The notes under the pieces: generated by a model | What the model saw: only the letters and a program-made list of their open reading frames with translations | Database searches by the model: none | Told to the model about the DNA's origin: nothing | NCBI RefSeq assembly: GCF_025195125.1 | Contig: NZ_JAMGSL010000014.1 | Location: 78,046 to 142,045 of the forward strand | Reading direction: 5' to 3' | Origin: Streptomyces sp. Je 1-79 | Lineage (GTDB): Bacteria > Actinomycetota > Actinomycetes > Streptomycetales > Streptomycetaceae | DNA: 64,000 nucleotides | Program-made: the position numbers and the translations under genes | Shown: piece by piece, positions 50,388 through 58,753 of the stretch | Layout: each line of letters begins with the position of its first letter | Position numbering within the stretch: the stretch's first letter is position 1

Positions 50388-51815
50388 GTGAGCAGCAACA
50401 ACGGTGACGTCCGGCTCTGGGGCGGCCGTTTCGCCGACGGGCCGGCCGAGGCCCTCGCGAAGCTGTCCGCGTCGGTCCACTTCGACTGGCGGCTGGCGCC
50501 GTACGACATCGCCGGTTCCCGTGCCCACGCGCGCGTGCTCCACAAGGCGGGGCTGCTCACCGAGGACGAGCTGACGCGCATGCTGGCCGGCCTCGACCAG
50601 CTGGAAGCGGACGTCGCCGACGGCTCCTTCGTCGGCACCATCGCCGACGAGGACGTCCACACCGCCCTGGAGCGGGGTCTCCTGGAGCGCCTCGGCCCCG
50701 ATCTCGGCGGCAAGCTGCGCGCCGGCCGGTCCCGTAACGACCAGGTCGCCACCCTCTTCCGGATGTACCTGCGCGACCACGCCCGGATCATCGGCGGCCT
50801 CGTCGCCGAGCTCCAGGACGCGCTGGTCGGCCTGGCGGAGGCCCACCCGGACGTCGCCATGCCGGGCCGGACCCACCTCCAGCACGCCCAGCCCGTGCTC
50901 TTCGCCCACCACGTCCTCGCCCACGTCCAGTCGCTCTCCCGGGACGCCGAGCGGCTGCGGCAGTGGGACACCCGGACCGCGGTCTCCCCGTACGGTTCCG
51001 GCGCCCTGGCCGGCTCCTCGCTCGGGCTCGACCCGGAGGCGGTCGCCAAGGACCTCGGCTTCGAGCGGGGCTCGGCGGGCAACTCCATCGACGGCACGGC
51101 CTCACGCGACTTCGTCGCCGAGTTCGCCTTCATCACCGCGATGATCGGGATCAACCTCTCCCGTATCGCGGAGGAGATCATCATCTGGAACACGAAGGAG
51201 TTCTCCTTCGTGACCCTGCACGACGCCTTCTCCACCGGCTCGTCGATCATGCCGCAGAAGAAGAACCCGGACATCGCGGAGCTGGCCCGGGGCAAGTCGG
51301 GCCGCCTCATCGGCAACCTCAGCGGTCTGATGGCCACCCTCAAGGCCCTCCCGCTCGCCTACAACCGCGACCTTCAGGAGGACAAGGAGCCGGTCTTCGA
51401 CTCCTGCGACCAGCTGGAGGTCCTGCTGCCCGCCTTCACCGGCATGATGGCCACGCTCACGGTCAACCGGGAGCGCATGGAGGAGCTGGCCCCGGCCGGC
51501 TTCTCGCTCGCCACCGACATCGCCGAGTGGCTGGTCAAGCAGGGCGTGCCGTTCCGGGTGGCGCACGAGGTGGCCGGCGAGTGCGTGAAGGTCGCCGAGG
51601 CGGAGGGCAAGGAGCTCGACGAGCTCACCGACGACCAGTTCGTCAAGATCTCCGAGCACCTGACCCCCGAGGTCCGCACGGTCCTCAACGTGCCGGGCGC
51701 GCTGGCCTCCCGTGACGGCCGGGGCGGCACGGCCCCGTCGGCGGTCGCCGCCCAGCTGGTCGAGGTCAAGGCGGACCTGGTGATCCAGCACGCCTGGGCC
51801 ACCGCCAAGAAGTAA
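50388..51815 (+). CDS. argH: Argininosuccinate lyase
   Basis: 475 aa. LWGGRFADGPAEALAKLSAS, DVHTALERGL, GRTHLQHAQPVLF and the fumarase/ASL signature GSSIMPQKKNPDIAEL. Releases arginine and fumarate, last step of the pathway. GTG 50388 follows GAGGAGCAG. 81 bases after argG. Confidence 0.97.
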   Translation: MSSNNGDVRLWGGRFADGPAEALAKLSASVHFDWRLAPYDIAGSRAHARVLHKAGLLTEDELTRMLAGLDQLEADVADGSFVGTIADEDVHTALERGLLERLGPDLGGKLRAGRSRNDQVATLFRMYLRDHARIIGGLVAELQDALVGLAEAHPDVAMPGRTHLQHAQPVLFAHHVLAHVQSLSRDAERLRQWDTRTAVSPYGSGALAGSSLGLDPEAVAKDLGFERGSAGNSIDGTASRDFVAEFAFITAMIGINLSRIAEEIIIWNTKEFSFVTLHDAFSTGSSIMPQKKNPDIAELARGKSGRLIGNLSGLMATLKALPLAYNRDLQEDKEPVFDSCDQLEVLLPAFTGMMATLTVNRERMEELAPAGFSLATDIAEWLVKQGVPFRVAHEVAGECVKVAEAEGKELDELTDDQFVKISEHLTPEVRTVLNVPGALASRDGRGGTAPSAVAAQLVEVKADLVIQHAWATAKK

Positions 51816-51826
51816 CCCTCAGCACG

Positions 51827-52056
51827 TCACCGCGCCGCCGCCCACTCCGCGAGCGCGTCGAAATCCGGCCGGGTCAGCCCGATCCGCTCATCGACGCGCA
51901 GCAACAGGGCGGCGGCGAGGTGGTTCTGCTCCACGCCAGGATGTACTGCGTCTTCCAGAAGGTCCCGCGAGGGGCCTTTCCGTGTATCTGGGGCCGGTCG
52001 ATGAACGGCAGCTCCGGCAACCCGAGCTGTGACCGGTCCACCCGTTGGCCTCGCCC
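51827..52056 (-). pseudogene. Possible broken small gene of unknown function
   Basis: The minus strand reads from about 52056 as DRSQLGLPELPFIDRPQIHG, then FWKTQYILA in one frame; the other frame continues VEQNHLAAALLLRVDERIGL, TRPDFDALAEWAAAR to a stop at 51827. A single missing base near 51938 (GCG-TGG for GCG-GTG-G) would give one natural-looking ~75-residue protein. Not recognised; it may be a remnant. The upstream end touches the TetR operator. Low certainty that it was ever a gene. Confidence 0.3.
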
Positions 52057-52087
52057 TTTCCCGCCCTCGATGAGGCATCGATTTATC

Positions 52088-52111
52088 GTATGAGACAACA
52101 ACGTCTCATAC
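52088..52111. promoter_or_regulatory. TetR operator palindrome
   Basis: GTATGAGAC (52088-52096), six-base spacer, GTCTCATAC (52103-52111): perfect inverted repeat. A further half-site GTCTCATG (52123-52130) overlaps the tetR start. TATGGT (52116-52121) is a -10 box six bases before ATG 52128. Confidence 0.75.
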
Positions 52112-52127
52112 GGTGTATGGTCGTCTC

Positions 52128-52679
52128 ATGTCAGTCGACCGCACCCAGGTGCTCCGCTCCGCTGCCGCCCTGCTCTCCCGGAAATCGACCGCCACCATGG
52201 ACGAGGTCGCCCGGGCCGCGGGCATCGGCCGCGCCACCCTGCACCGGCACTTCGCCGGGCGGGACGCGCTGGTCAGGGCGCTGGAGGCGATGGGCCTGGT
52301 GGAGTTCGAGGCCGCGTGCGACGCCGCGCGTCTCGACGAAGGTCCGGCCGACGAGGCACTGCGGCGGCTCGTCGCCGAGACGCAGCCCAACGCGCAGCTG
52401 CTGGCCTTCCTCGTCACCGAGAACCAGCTCTTCGAGGGCGACGACGTCGACGAGGGCTGGGCCCGGCTCGACGCCAGGGTCAGCACCCTCTTCCGGCGCG
52501 GCCAGGAGGAAGGCACCTTCCGGATCGACCTGAGCCCCGCGTGGCTCACCGAGGCCCTCTACGGCCTCGTCTCGGCCTGCGCCTGGTCCGTGATGGACGG
52601 CCGGGTCGCCCCCAACGACTTTCAGTACATGATCACCGAGCTGCTGCTCGGTGGCGCACGACGGAGCGTGGAGAAATGA
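52128..52679 (+). CDS. TetR-family transcriptional regulator
   Basis: 183 aa. N-terminal HTH (STATMDEVARAAGIGRATLH RHF) and a C-terminal ligand domain of the short TetR type. ATG 52128 has no ribosome site; a -10 box six bases away implies leaderless transcription from within the operator, so strong autorepression is expected. Coupled to the exporter gene by a 4-base overlap. Ligand unknown, probably a substrate of the exporter. Confidence 0.92.
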   Translation: MSVDRTQVLRSAAALLSRKSTATMDEVARAAGIGRATLHRHFAGRDALVRALEAMGLVEFEAACDAARLDEGPADEALRRLVAETQPNAQLLAFLVTENQLFEGDDVDEGWARLDARVSTLFRRGQEEGTFRIDLSPAWLTEALYGLVSACAWSVMDGRVAPNDFQYMITELLLGGARRSVEK

Positions 52680-54220
52680 GCAGCACCCTGCGGACGAGCC
52701 CGACTTCGGGGACGGAGGTGAAGAGCCCCGGCCGCTGGCTCGCGCTCTCGGTTCTCGTCCTGGCCGTCCTGCTGGTCGCCGTGGACGCCACCGTACTCGG
52801 GCTCGCGGCGCCGGCGCTCAGCGAGGACCTCAAGCCGTCCGGTACGCAGCTGCTGTGGATCGGCGACATCTACTCCTTCGTCATCGCCGGACTCCTGGTC
52901 TCCATGGGCTCCCTCGGCGACCGGATCGGCCGCAAAAAGCTGCTCCTGATCGGTGCGACCGCCTTCGGCGCGGTCTCGGTGCTCAACGCGTACGCCACGA
53001 GCCCCGAGATGATGATCGTCGCCCGCGCCCTCCTCGGTGTCGCCGGTGCGACGCTGATGCCGTCGACCCTGGCCCTGATCCGGAACATCTTCCACGACCC
53101 CAAGGAGCGCAGCCTCGCCATCGGCATCTGGGGCGCGACCGCCTCGGCCGGCGCGGCCGTCGGTCCGGTCGTCGGCGGCGCGCTGCTCCAGCACTTCTGG
53201 TGGGGCTCGGTCTTCCTGATCAACCTGCCCGTGATGGCCGCCCTGGTCCTCGTCGGCGTCAAGCTGCTGCCCGAGTCCAAGAACCCGGTCGCCGGCCCCT
53301 GGGACCTGGTCAGCGTCGGTCTCTCGCTCGTCGGTGTCATCGGCGTCGTCTACGCGATCAAGGAAGTCGCCTCGCACGGCCTGACGTGGGAGGTCGGGGC
53401 GGCCGCCGTCATCGGCGCCGCGGCCCTGTACGCCTTCGTCCGACGTCAGCACAGGCTGGCCTCGCCCCTGCTCGACATGCGGCTGTTCCAGCACCGCGGC
53501 TTCTCGGGCGCGGTCCTGGCCGACCTGCTCACCGTCTTCGGACTGTCCGGACTGGTCTTCTTCCTCTCCCAGTTCCTGCAACTGGTCCAGGGGCGTGACC
53601 CGCTGGAGGCCGGCCTGGCCGAACTGCCCGCCGCCATCGGTGCGGTGGCCACGGGTCTGCTGGCGGGCCGGTACGCCCGGCGGTTCTCGGTACGCGGTGT
53701 GGTGGCCGGCGGTCTCGGCGCGATCGGACTCGCGCTCGCCGCCATCACCCTGGTCCACAAGGAGACGGGCTACCCGCTGCTCGGCGCGGCCCTGCTCGTC
53801 GTCGGCCTCGGCGCCGGGTTCTCGTTCACCGTCACCGCCGACGTGATCCTCTCCAGCGTGCCCAAGGAGCAGGCGGGTTCGGCCTCCGCCGTCTCCGAGA
53901 CCGCGTACGAACTGGGCGCGGCGCTCGGCATCGCGCTCCTCGGCTCGATCGTCACCGGCGTCTACCAGGGCTTCACGGCCCCGGCGGGCGTCCCGGCGGA
54001 CGTGGCCGCGGCGGCCCACGAGTCGCTCGGCGGCGCGGTCGAGGCCTCCGCGGGTCTCGCCCCCGAGACGGCGACCGGCCTGGTCTCCACCGCGCAGGCG
54101 GCCTTCGTCGACGGCCTGAACATCGCCGCGGGCGTCGGCGCGGCGGTCCTCCTCGCCACGGCGGTCGCGGCCTGGTTCCTCCTGAAGGGCCAGAAGCTGG
54201 AGGAGGGCGCCGAGCACTGA
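52676..54220 (+). CDS. MFS multidrug exporter, DHA2 (14-TM) family
   Basis: 514 aa, 14 hydrophobic segments. Motif A SMGSLGDRIGRKKLLLIGAT, motif B region IVARALLGVAGATLMPSTLA, motif C WGATASAGAAVGPVVGGALL. Similar to EmrB/QacA-type proton-driven drug exporters. ATG 52676 overlaps the tetR stop, making a regulator-exporter operon. The stop codon is inside a tandem duplication (54215-54288). Confidence 0.93.
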   Translation: MSSTLRTSPTSGTEVKSPGRWLALSVLVLAVLLVAVDATVLGLAAPALSEDLKPSGTQLLWIGDIYSFVIAGLLVSMGSLGDRIGRKKLLLIGATAFGAVSVLNAYATSPEMMIVARALLGVAGATLMPSTLALIRNIFHDPKERSLAIGIWGATASAGAAVGPVVGGALLQHFWWGSVFLINLPVMAALVLVGVKLLPESKNPVAGPWDLVSVGLSLVGVIGVVYAIKEVASHGLTWEVGAAAVIGAAALYAFVRRQHRLASPLLDMRLFQHRGFSGAVLADLLTVFGLSGLVFFLSQFLQLVQGRDPLEAGLAELPAAIGAVATGLLAGRYARRFSVRGVVAGGLGAIGLALAAITLVHKETGYPLLGAALLVVGLGAGFSFTVTADVILSSVPKEQAGSASAVSETAYELGAALGIALLGSIVTGVYQGFTAPAGVPADVAAAAHESLGGAVEASAGLAPETATGLVSTAQAAFVDGLNIAAGVGAAVLLATAVAAWFLLKGQKLEEGAEH

Positions 54221-54288
54221 CGCCCAGGCGTCACGAACGCCCTCGCACACGGCACTGACGCCCGGGCGTCACGAACGCCCTCGCACAC
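54215..54288 (+). repeat. Tandem 36-base duplication over the exporter stop codon
   Basis: Copies at 54215-54250 and 54253-54288 (period 38) differ at one base. The first contains the stop codon of the MFS gene; the second is non-coding. Confidence 0.9.
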
Positions 54289-54292
54289 GAGT

Positions 54293-54324
54293 GGGCCCCG
54301 TACGGCAACTGCCGTACGGGGCCC
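54293..54324. terminator. Near-perfect hairpin between convergent genes
   Basis: GGGCCCCGTACGGCA (54293-54307) pairs with TGCCGTACGGGGCCC (54310-54324). Strong bidirectional terminator without T tract. Confidence 0.8.
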
Positions 54325-54345
54325 AGCGCATTCACGTCGTGGCGG

Positions 54346-55017
54346 CTACGCGGCCTTCGCCTTCGTGGCGTACATGTCCACGTACTCCTGGCCGGAGAGC
54401 CGCATCACCTCGGACATCACCGAGTCCGTCACCGCCCGCAGCACGTAGCGGTCCCGGTCCATCCCCTCGTACCGCGAGAACTCCATCGGCTCGCCGAAGC
54501 GCACCGTCACCCGGCCCGGCCGGGGCAGCCCCGCCCCGCCCGGCTGGATCTTGTCGGTGCCGATCATCGCGAACGGAACCACCGGCGCGCCGGTCATCAG
54601 CGTCAGCCGCGCGATGCCGGTACGGCCGCGGTAGAGCCGGCCGTCGGGGGAGCGGGTGCCCTCGGGGTAGATGGAGAAGATCTTGCCCTCCTCCAGGACG
54701 CGTCGGCCCGTCATCAGCGCCGCGACACCGCCCCGGCCGCCGTCGCGGTCCACCGGGATCATGCCGACGCTGGTGAAGAACCAGGCCATCAGCCGGCCCT
54801 TGAAGCCCTTGCCCGTGACGTACTCGTCCTTGCCGATGAAGAAGACCGGACGGTCCGTGCAGATGGGCATGATCATCGAGTCGATGAACGTGAGGTGGTT
54901 GCCCGCCAGGATCACCGGACCCGTCCCGGGGATGTTCTCGACGCCCTCCACACGGGGGCGGAACATCAGACGCAGCATCGGTCCGAGCACTGCCTTGATG
55001 AGTGCGAGACGGGACAA
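54346..55017 (-). CDS. 1-acyl-sn-glycerol-3-phosphate acyltransferase family
   Basis: 223 aa. NHxxxxD motif in ILAGNHLTFIDSMIM, GMIPVDRD and YPEGTRSPDG. Membrane-associated acyltransferase of phospholipid synthesis (PlsC family). TTG 55015-55017 is chosen, with GGAGGAACC immediately upstream; a longer frame upstream does not match. Ends SGQEYVDMYATKAKAA, typical of Streptomyces copies. Confidence 0.9.
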   Translation of the reverse strand: MSRLALIKAVLGPMLRLMFRPRVEGVENIPGTGPVILAGNHLTFIDSMIMPICTDRPVFFIGKDEYVTGKGFKGRLMAWFFTSVGMIPVDRDGGRGGVAALMTGRRVLEEGKIFSIYPEGTRSPDGRLYRGRTGIARLTLMTGAPVVPFAMIGTDKIQPGGAGLPRPGRVTVRFGEPMEFSRYEGMDRDRYVLRAVTDSVMSEVMRLSGQEYVDMYATKAKAA

Positions 55018-55244
55018 CGGTTCCTCCGGTGTCGGGGCGAGGGGCGGGGTCGAAACGGGCGCCGTGCAGGTGAGGACGATACTCGCGGGTCGTGGTCGTC
55101 CGCACATCGGGTTCATCGAGTGGATACGCAGTGTTGACGTGTGTTTCCGCCATGTTCGGCCAGGATCTGCCGCAGGTAAGGGGCGACTGCCTACGGTCGG
55201 AGCAACGTTTGACAGGTGCGGGACATCACATCGAAGGAGCCTTC

Positions 55245-56405
55245 ATGACACAGGGTGAGTACCGGAGCCCGGCCCGGCGCACGGTCATCGGGGCGGCGGG
55301 CGCGGCCGTCCTCGGCGCCTCCGCGGCTCTCTCCCCGGGCACCGCGCAGGCCGCGGAGAGCCGGGGCGAGGGGCACGGGCACGGTTACCGAGCCCTCCCC
55401 GTCCCCACCGTCATCGCCCACCGCGGCGCCAGCGGCTACCGCCCCGAACACACCCTCGGCTCCTACCAGCTCGCCCTCGACCTCGGCGCGCACGTGATCG
55501 AGCAGGACCTCGTCCCCACCAAGGACGGGCATCTGGTCTGCCGCCACGAGAACGACATCACCGGCACGACCGACGTCGCCGACCACCCCGAGTTCGCCTC
55601 GCGCAGGACCACCAAGTCCGTCGACGGCGTCTCGTACACCGGCTGGTTCACCGAGGACTTCACGCTCGCCGAGCTCAAGACCCTCCGTGCCAAGGAGCGC
55701 ATCCCGGGCACCCGACAGGAGAACACCCTCTACGACGGCCGCTGGCAGATCCCGACCTTCGAGGAGGTGCTGCGCTGGGCCGAACGGGAGGGCCGGCGGC
55801 GCGGCCGCGAGGTCTGGCTGCACGTCGAGACCAAGCACCCCACCTACTTCCGCTCCCTCGGCCTCGGCCTGGAGGAGCGCCTCGCCACGCTGCTGCGCCG
55901 GTACGGTCGCCACCGCACCGACTCCCCGGTCTTCCTGCAGTCCTTCGAGCCGAGCAGCATCCAGCGCCTGGCCAGGCTGGTGAACTCCCCGCGCGTCGTG
56001 CTGCTCTCCGCCGCGAGCAGCCGTCCCTGGGACTTCGTCCAGGCGGGCGACCCGCGCACCGTCACCGACCTGGTCACGCCCGAGGGCCTGCGCTGGATCG
56101 CCTCGTACGCGCAGGGCATCGGCCCCACCCTCGACCTGGTCATCCCGCGCGACGCGAGCGGCCGGCTCGGCACCCCGACCACGCTGGTGCGCGACGCCCA
56201 CGCGAAGGGCCTGATCCTCCACCCGTACACCCAGCGCAACGAGAACAGCTTCCTGCCCGCCGAGTTCCGCCGCGGCACGGACCCGAACGCCTACGGAGAC
56301 GTCTTCGGCGCCCTGAAGGCCTACCTCGCCACGGGCATCGACGGCATCTTCTCCGACAACCCGGACACGGCGCTCCTCGCGGCGGCGGACTTCACGAAGA
56401 GCTGA
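55245..56405 (+). CDS. Secreted glycerophosphodiester phosphodiesterase
   Basis: 386 aa. Twin-arginine signal (SPARRTVIGAAGAAVLGAS), then HRGASGYRPEHTLGSYQLAL, IEQDLVPTKDGHLVCRHEND and WLHVETKHP, the metal and catalytic residues of GDPD enzymes; C-terminal DGIFSDNPDT. Hydrolyses glycerophosphodiesters outside the cell, so supplies phosphate and glycerol. ATG 55245 follows GAAGGAG. I saw no convincing PHO box, so Pho control is unproven. Confidence 0.93.
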   Translation: MTQGEYRSPARRTVIGAAGAAVLGASAALSPGTAQAAESRGEGHGHGYRALPVPTVIAHRGASGYRPEHTLGSYQLALDLGAHVIEQDLVPTKDGHLVCRHENDITGTTDVADHPEFASRRTTKSVDGVSYTGWFTEDFTLAELKTLRAKERIPGTRQENTLYDGRWQIPTFEEVLRWAEREGRRRGREVWLHVETKHPTYFRSLGLGLEERLATLLRRYGRHRTDSPVFLQSFEPSSIQRLARLVNSPRVVLLSAASSRPWDFVQAGDPRTVTDLVTPEGLRWIASYAQGIGPTLDLVIPRDASGRLGTPTTLVRDAHAKGLILHPYTQRNENSFLPAEFRRGTDPNAYGDVFGALKAYLATGIDGIFSDNPDTALLAAADFTKS

Positions 56406-56491
56406 GCCGCGCCACCCGGTCGGAACGCCCGACCGGGTGGTTTACGCCCCTTCCCGCAACCGCCCCGCCCCGGACCCGCATCGTGCCGGGC

Positions 56492-57025
56492 ATGACCCAC
56501 CTCCTGCGCACCCTCGCACCCCTCCTCGCCGCGGAATCGAAGGCCGAGGCCCCGGCCGCCGGCGTCGAGGCCGGGGACCTCGAACAAGCAGTGTGGCTGC
56601 GGCTCCTGGAGCGCCTCGAAAGGGACGACGCGCCCACCCGCCCCGCCGACTGGCTGCGCCGGGCCGTCCGCGCGGAAGCCCGCCGCGCCCGCCGCGCCAC
56701 CCTCCGGGAGCGCCCCTACCGCGGTGAGGAGGCCACCGAGCCGCAGGACTCCCCCGAGAGCTCCGCCCTGACCTCCGAACGCCGACGGGTCGTCCGCGCC
56801 GCCGTCCGCCGCACCCCCGGCCACTGCCCGCGCCTGCTCACCGCGATGCTCGACCCGGCCGACCCCACCTACCGGGAAATCGCAGGGGAGTTGGGTATCT
56901 CACAGGGCAGTCTGGGGCCGATGCGTTCCCGTTGCCTGGGATGCCTGCGCAGAATGCTGGCTGCAGAGGTTCCCGCGGCGACCCCGAGGGGAAGGGTGCG
57001 GGAGACCGACCGATGGACCGGGTGA
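56492..57025 (+). CDS. Sigma-70-like (ECF) DNA-binding protein
   Basis: 177 aa. A degenerate region 2 (DLEQAVWLRLLERLERDDAP, ADWLRRAVRAEARRARR) and region 4 HTH (TYREIAGELGISQGSLGPMR SRCL). No promoter-melting aromatic residues evident, so it may be a divergent ECF factor. ATG 56492 preferred because CATCGT (56479-56484) is a -10 box seven bases upstream; GTG 56483 is also in frame. No anti-sigma gene adjacent. Confidence 0.8.
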   Translation: MTHLLRTLAPLLAAESKAEAPAAGVEAGDLEQAVWLRLLERLERDDAPTRPADWLRRAVRAEARRARRATLRERPYRGEEATEPQDSPESSALTSERRRVVRAAVRRTPGHCPRLLTAMLDPADPTYREIAGELGISQGSLGPMRSRCLGCLRRMLAAEVPAATPRGRVRETDRWTG

Positions 57026-57042
57026 GCGGGAGGCATGCGCAC

Positions 57043-57525
57043 ATGGGCATGAGCGTGACCATCTCAGTGGCGGACGCGCAGGACGCGGAGCACATACTCA
57101 AGCTGCAGTACCTCTGTTACCAGAGCGAGGCCGAGCTCTACGGCGACTACTCGATCGAGCCGCTCACCCAGACCCTGGACGCCCTGCGGACCGAACTCGC
57201 GCAGGGACACGGGCTCGTGGCGCGCCTCGGCGACGAGGTCGTCGCCTCCGTACGCGGGCGGGTCGACGAGGCCGGCACCGTACGGATCGCCAAGCTCATC
57301 GTCCACCCGCGGATGCGGCGCCACGGCCTCGGCGGCCGGCTGCTCGACGCCATCGAGGGCCACTTCGCCGGCGACCCGACCCCCACCGCCAAGCGCTTCC
57401 AGCTCTTCACGGGCCACCGCAGCGAGGGCAACCTGCGGCTGTACCGCAGCAAGGGGTACGAACAGGTCGCCGTGCGCGAGATCGGCCCCCGGCTCACCCT
57501 GGTGACCCTGGAGAAGGCGGCTTAG
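57043..57525 (+). CDS. GNAT-family N-acetyltransferase
   Basis: 160 aa. AKLIVHPRMRRHGLGGRLLD (acetyl-CoA loop) and FTGHRSEGNLRLYRSKGYEQ are standard. ATG 57043 has GGGAGG nine bases upstream; ATG 57013 and 57049 are alternatives. 17 bases after the sigma-like gene, so possibly in one operon. Substrate unknown. Confidence 0.9.
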   Translation: MGMSVTISVADAQDAEHILKLQYLCYQSEAELYGDYSIEPLTQTLDALRTELAQGHGLVARLGDEVVASVRGRVDEAGTVRIAKLIVHPRMRRHGLGGRLLDAIEGHFAGDPTPTAKRFQLFTGHRSEGNLRLYRSKGYEQVAVREIGPRLTLVTLEKAA

Positions 57526-57953
57526 GAGGCGCTCGCGACGGTCGCCCGGGAACGCCGCAGCCACCAGATCCCGGTGACCGGCAGCAGCACCGGGATGAAG
57601 ATGTAGCCGTAGCCGTAGTCCGACCAGACCGTGGCGTCGGGGAACGCGGAAGGGTCGGCCAGCGTCCAGGTCCCCACGGTCAGCACGCCCACCAGCTCGG
57701 CGGCGCAGCACACCAGCGCCGCCCTGCGGGCCGCCTCCCCGCCCCTGACCAGCGTGTACGTGATGAAGGCGTACACCACGGCCGCCACGGCCGACAGGGC
57801 GTAGGCGAGCGGCGCCCGGTCGAACTCGGTCGCGATCTGGTAGATCGAGCGCGAGACCGCGCCGACCGACATCACGCCGTACAGCCAGACCAGCAGCATG
57901 CCGGGCCCCTTGACCAGGCGCGTGCCCGCGCCGGTCTCCTGCGTCGCGGTCAT
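57522..57953 (-). CDS. Small integral membrane protein, four TM segments
   Basis: 143 aa. Hydrophobic segments around 20-40, 55-75, 85-105 and 118-135, with ATEFDRAPLAYALSAVAAVV and YGYGYIFIPVLLPVTGIWWL. ATG 57951-57953 overlaps the stop of the upstream membrane gene (ATGA), so the pair is coupled and may form one complex. Overlaps the convergent GNAT stop by 4 bases. Function unknown. Confidence 0.82.
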   Translation of the reverse strand: MTATQETGAGTRLVKGPGMLLVWLYGVMSVGAVSRSIYQIATEFDRAPLAYALSAVAAVVYAFITYTLVRGGEAARRAALVCCAAELVGVLTVGTWTLADPSAFPDATVWSDYGYGYIFIPVLLPVTGIWWLRRSRATVASAS

Positions 57954-58315
57954 CAGCCCACCGTCCAGATGTCGAAGAGACGTACCTCGAGGACCGCAAG
58001 GACGACCCCGCTCGCCGCCACCGTCGCCGAGCCCCAGCGGCTCCGCTCCGTGAGCGACATGAAGCCGGCCGCCGGTACCGCGCACAGCGAGCCCAGGAGG
58101 TACGCGACGAAGATCGTCGCCCCCTCCTCGGCCTTCTCGCCGCTCGACAGCCGCACGATGCCGACGACCAGCTGCACCAGGGCGAGGAAGGTCACCACGG
58201 CCATGCCGATGAAGTGCCAGTCCTTGGTCGGCTGGTCGCGGGAGAAGGCGAAGCCGCACCAGGCGGCGAGGGCGAGCGCGGCCACCGAGACCGCGACCGT
58301 CAGGGCGTCAAGCAT
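57953..58315 (-). CDS. Small integral membrane protein, partner of preceding gene
   Basis: 120 aa, four hydrophobic segments (ALTVAVSVAALALAAWCGFA, FIGMAVVTFLALVQLVVGIV). Function unknown. ATG 58313-58315 with TACCCT -10 (58328-58323 on this strand) seven bases upstream; leaderless. First gene of a two-gene operon. Confidence 0.82.
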   Translation of the reverse strand: MLDALTVAVSVAALALAAWCGFAFSRDQPTKDWHFIGMAVVTFLALVQLVVGIVRLSSGEKAEEGATIFVAYLLGSLCAVPAAGFMSLTERSRWGSATVAASGVVLAVLEVRLFDIWTVG

Positions 58316-58666
58316 GGGCCCGAGGGTATTACGGGCCGAATGGCCCGATGCGCTCGCCCCCCACCCGCCCCGTAGGGTCGAGACCCGTGAAGGGGAGGCT
58401 CCCGCGGGTCTCGCCGCCGGCCGGGCCGCAGTCCTGCGGACGCGCGGGCGACCGTGGCCTTGACCACAACCCACGACCGATCCGAGCCCGAAGCCGCTGC
58501 CGTCGTGAGCGTCCTGTGGGAGGTATCCGCGCAGGCCACCGACGGGGGAGCGGGGATCACCGCCGGAGCGTGACGGTCGGCCGGGGTGTCCGCATGGTGT
58601 CTCAACGACGTCCGCTATTCGGACACCCCCGATTCGGCAGGACAGGTGCGTGCTTTACTTGCAGAC
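58316..58666. other. Long non-coding stretch upstream of metNIQ leader
   Basis: 351 bases. A 39-codon ORF (GTG 58454-58573) reads VALTTTHDRSEPEAAAVVSV then LWEVSAQATDGGAG; it has protein-like composition but I cannot support it as a gene. TAGGGT at 58372-58377 is a -10-like box. No RNA gene or clear terminator seen. Confidence 0.4.
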
Positions 58667-58753
58667 ATGACCACGACGAGCAGCCGCACCCTTGCGACCG
58701 AGGCGATCACGACGCCCGGTGCTCGTTGTATGTGTCGAATGTGCGCCTTCTGA
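58667..58753 (+). CDS. Short Cys/Met-rich leader peptide upstream of metNIQ
   Basis: 28 codons beginning MTTTSSRTLATEAITTPGAR and ending CMCRMCAF: three Cys and two Met among the last eight codons. TTTACT (58654-58659) is a -10 box seven bases before the ATG and there is no ribosome site, so it is likely leaderless, like polycysteine leader ORFs described in mycobacteria as sulphur-responsive attenuators. It lies 211 bases upstream of metN. Ribosome stalling at Cys/Met codons would sense sulphur amino acids. No intrinsic terminator is obvious in the following bases. Confidence 0.7.
   Translation: MTTTSSRTLATEAITTPGARCMCRMCAF

Noticed and set aside
55018..55244. PHO box for the phosphodiesterase
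   Set aside because: I looked for GTTCACC-type direct repeats and found no acceptable pair.
58454..58573. 39-codon ORF upstream of the metNIQ leader
   Set aside because: Amino-acid composition looks natural but there is no ribosome site, promoter spacing or recognisable domain.
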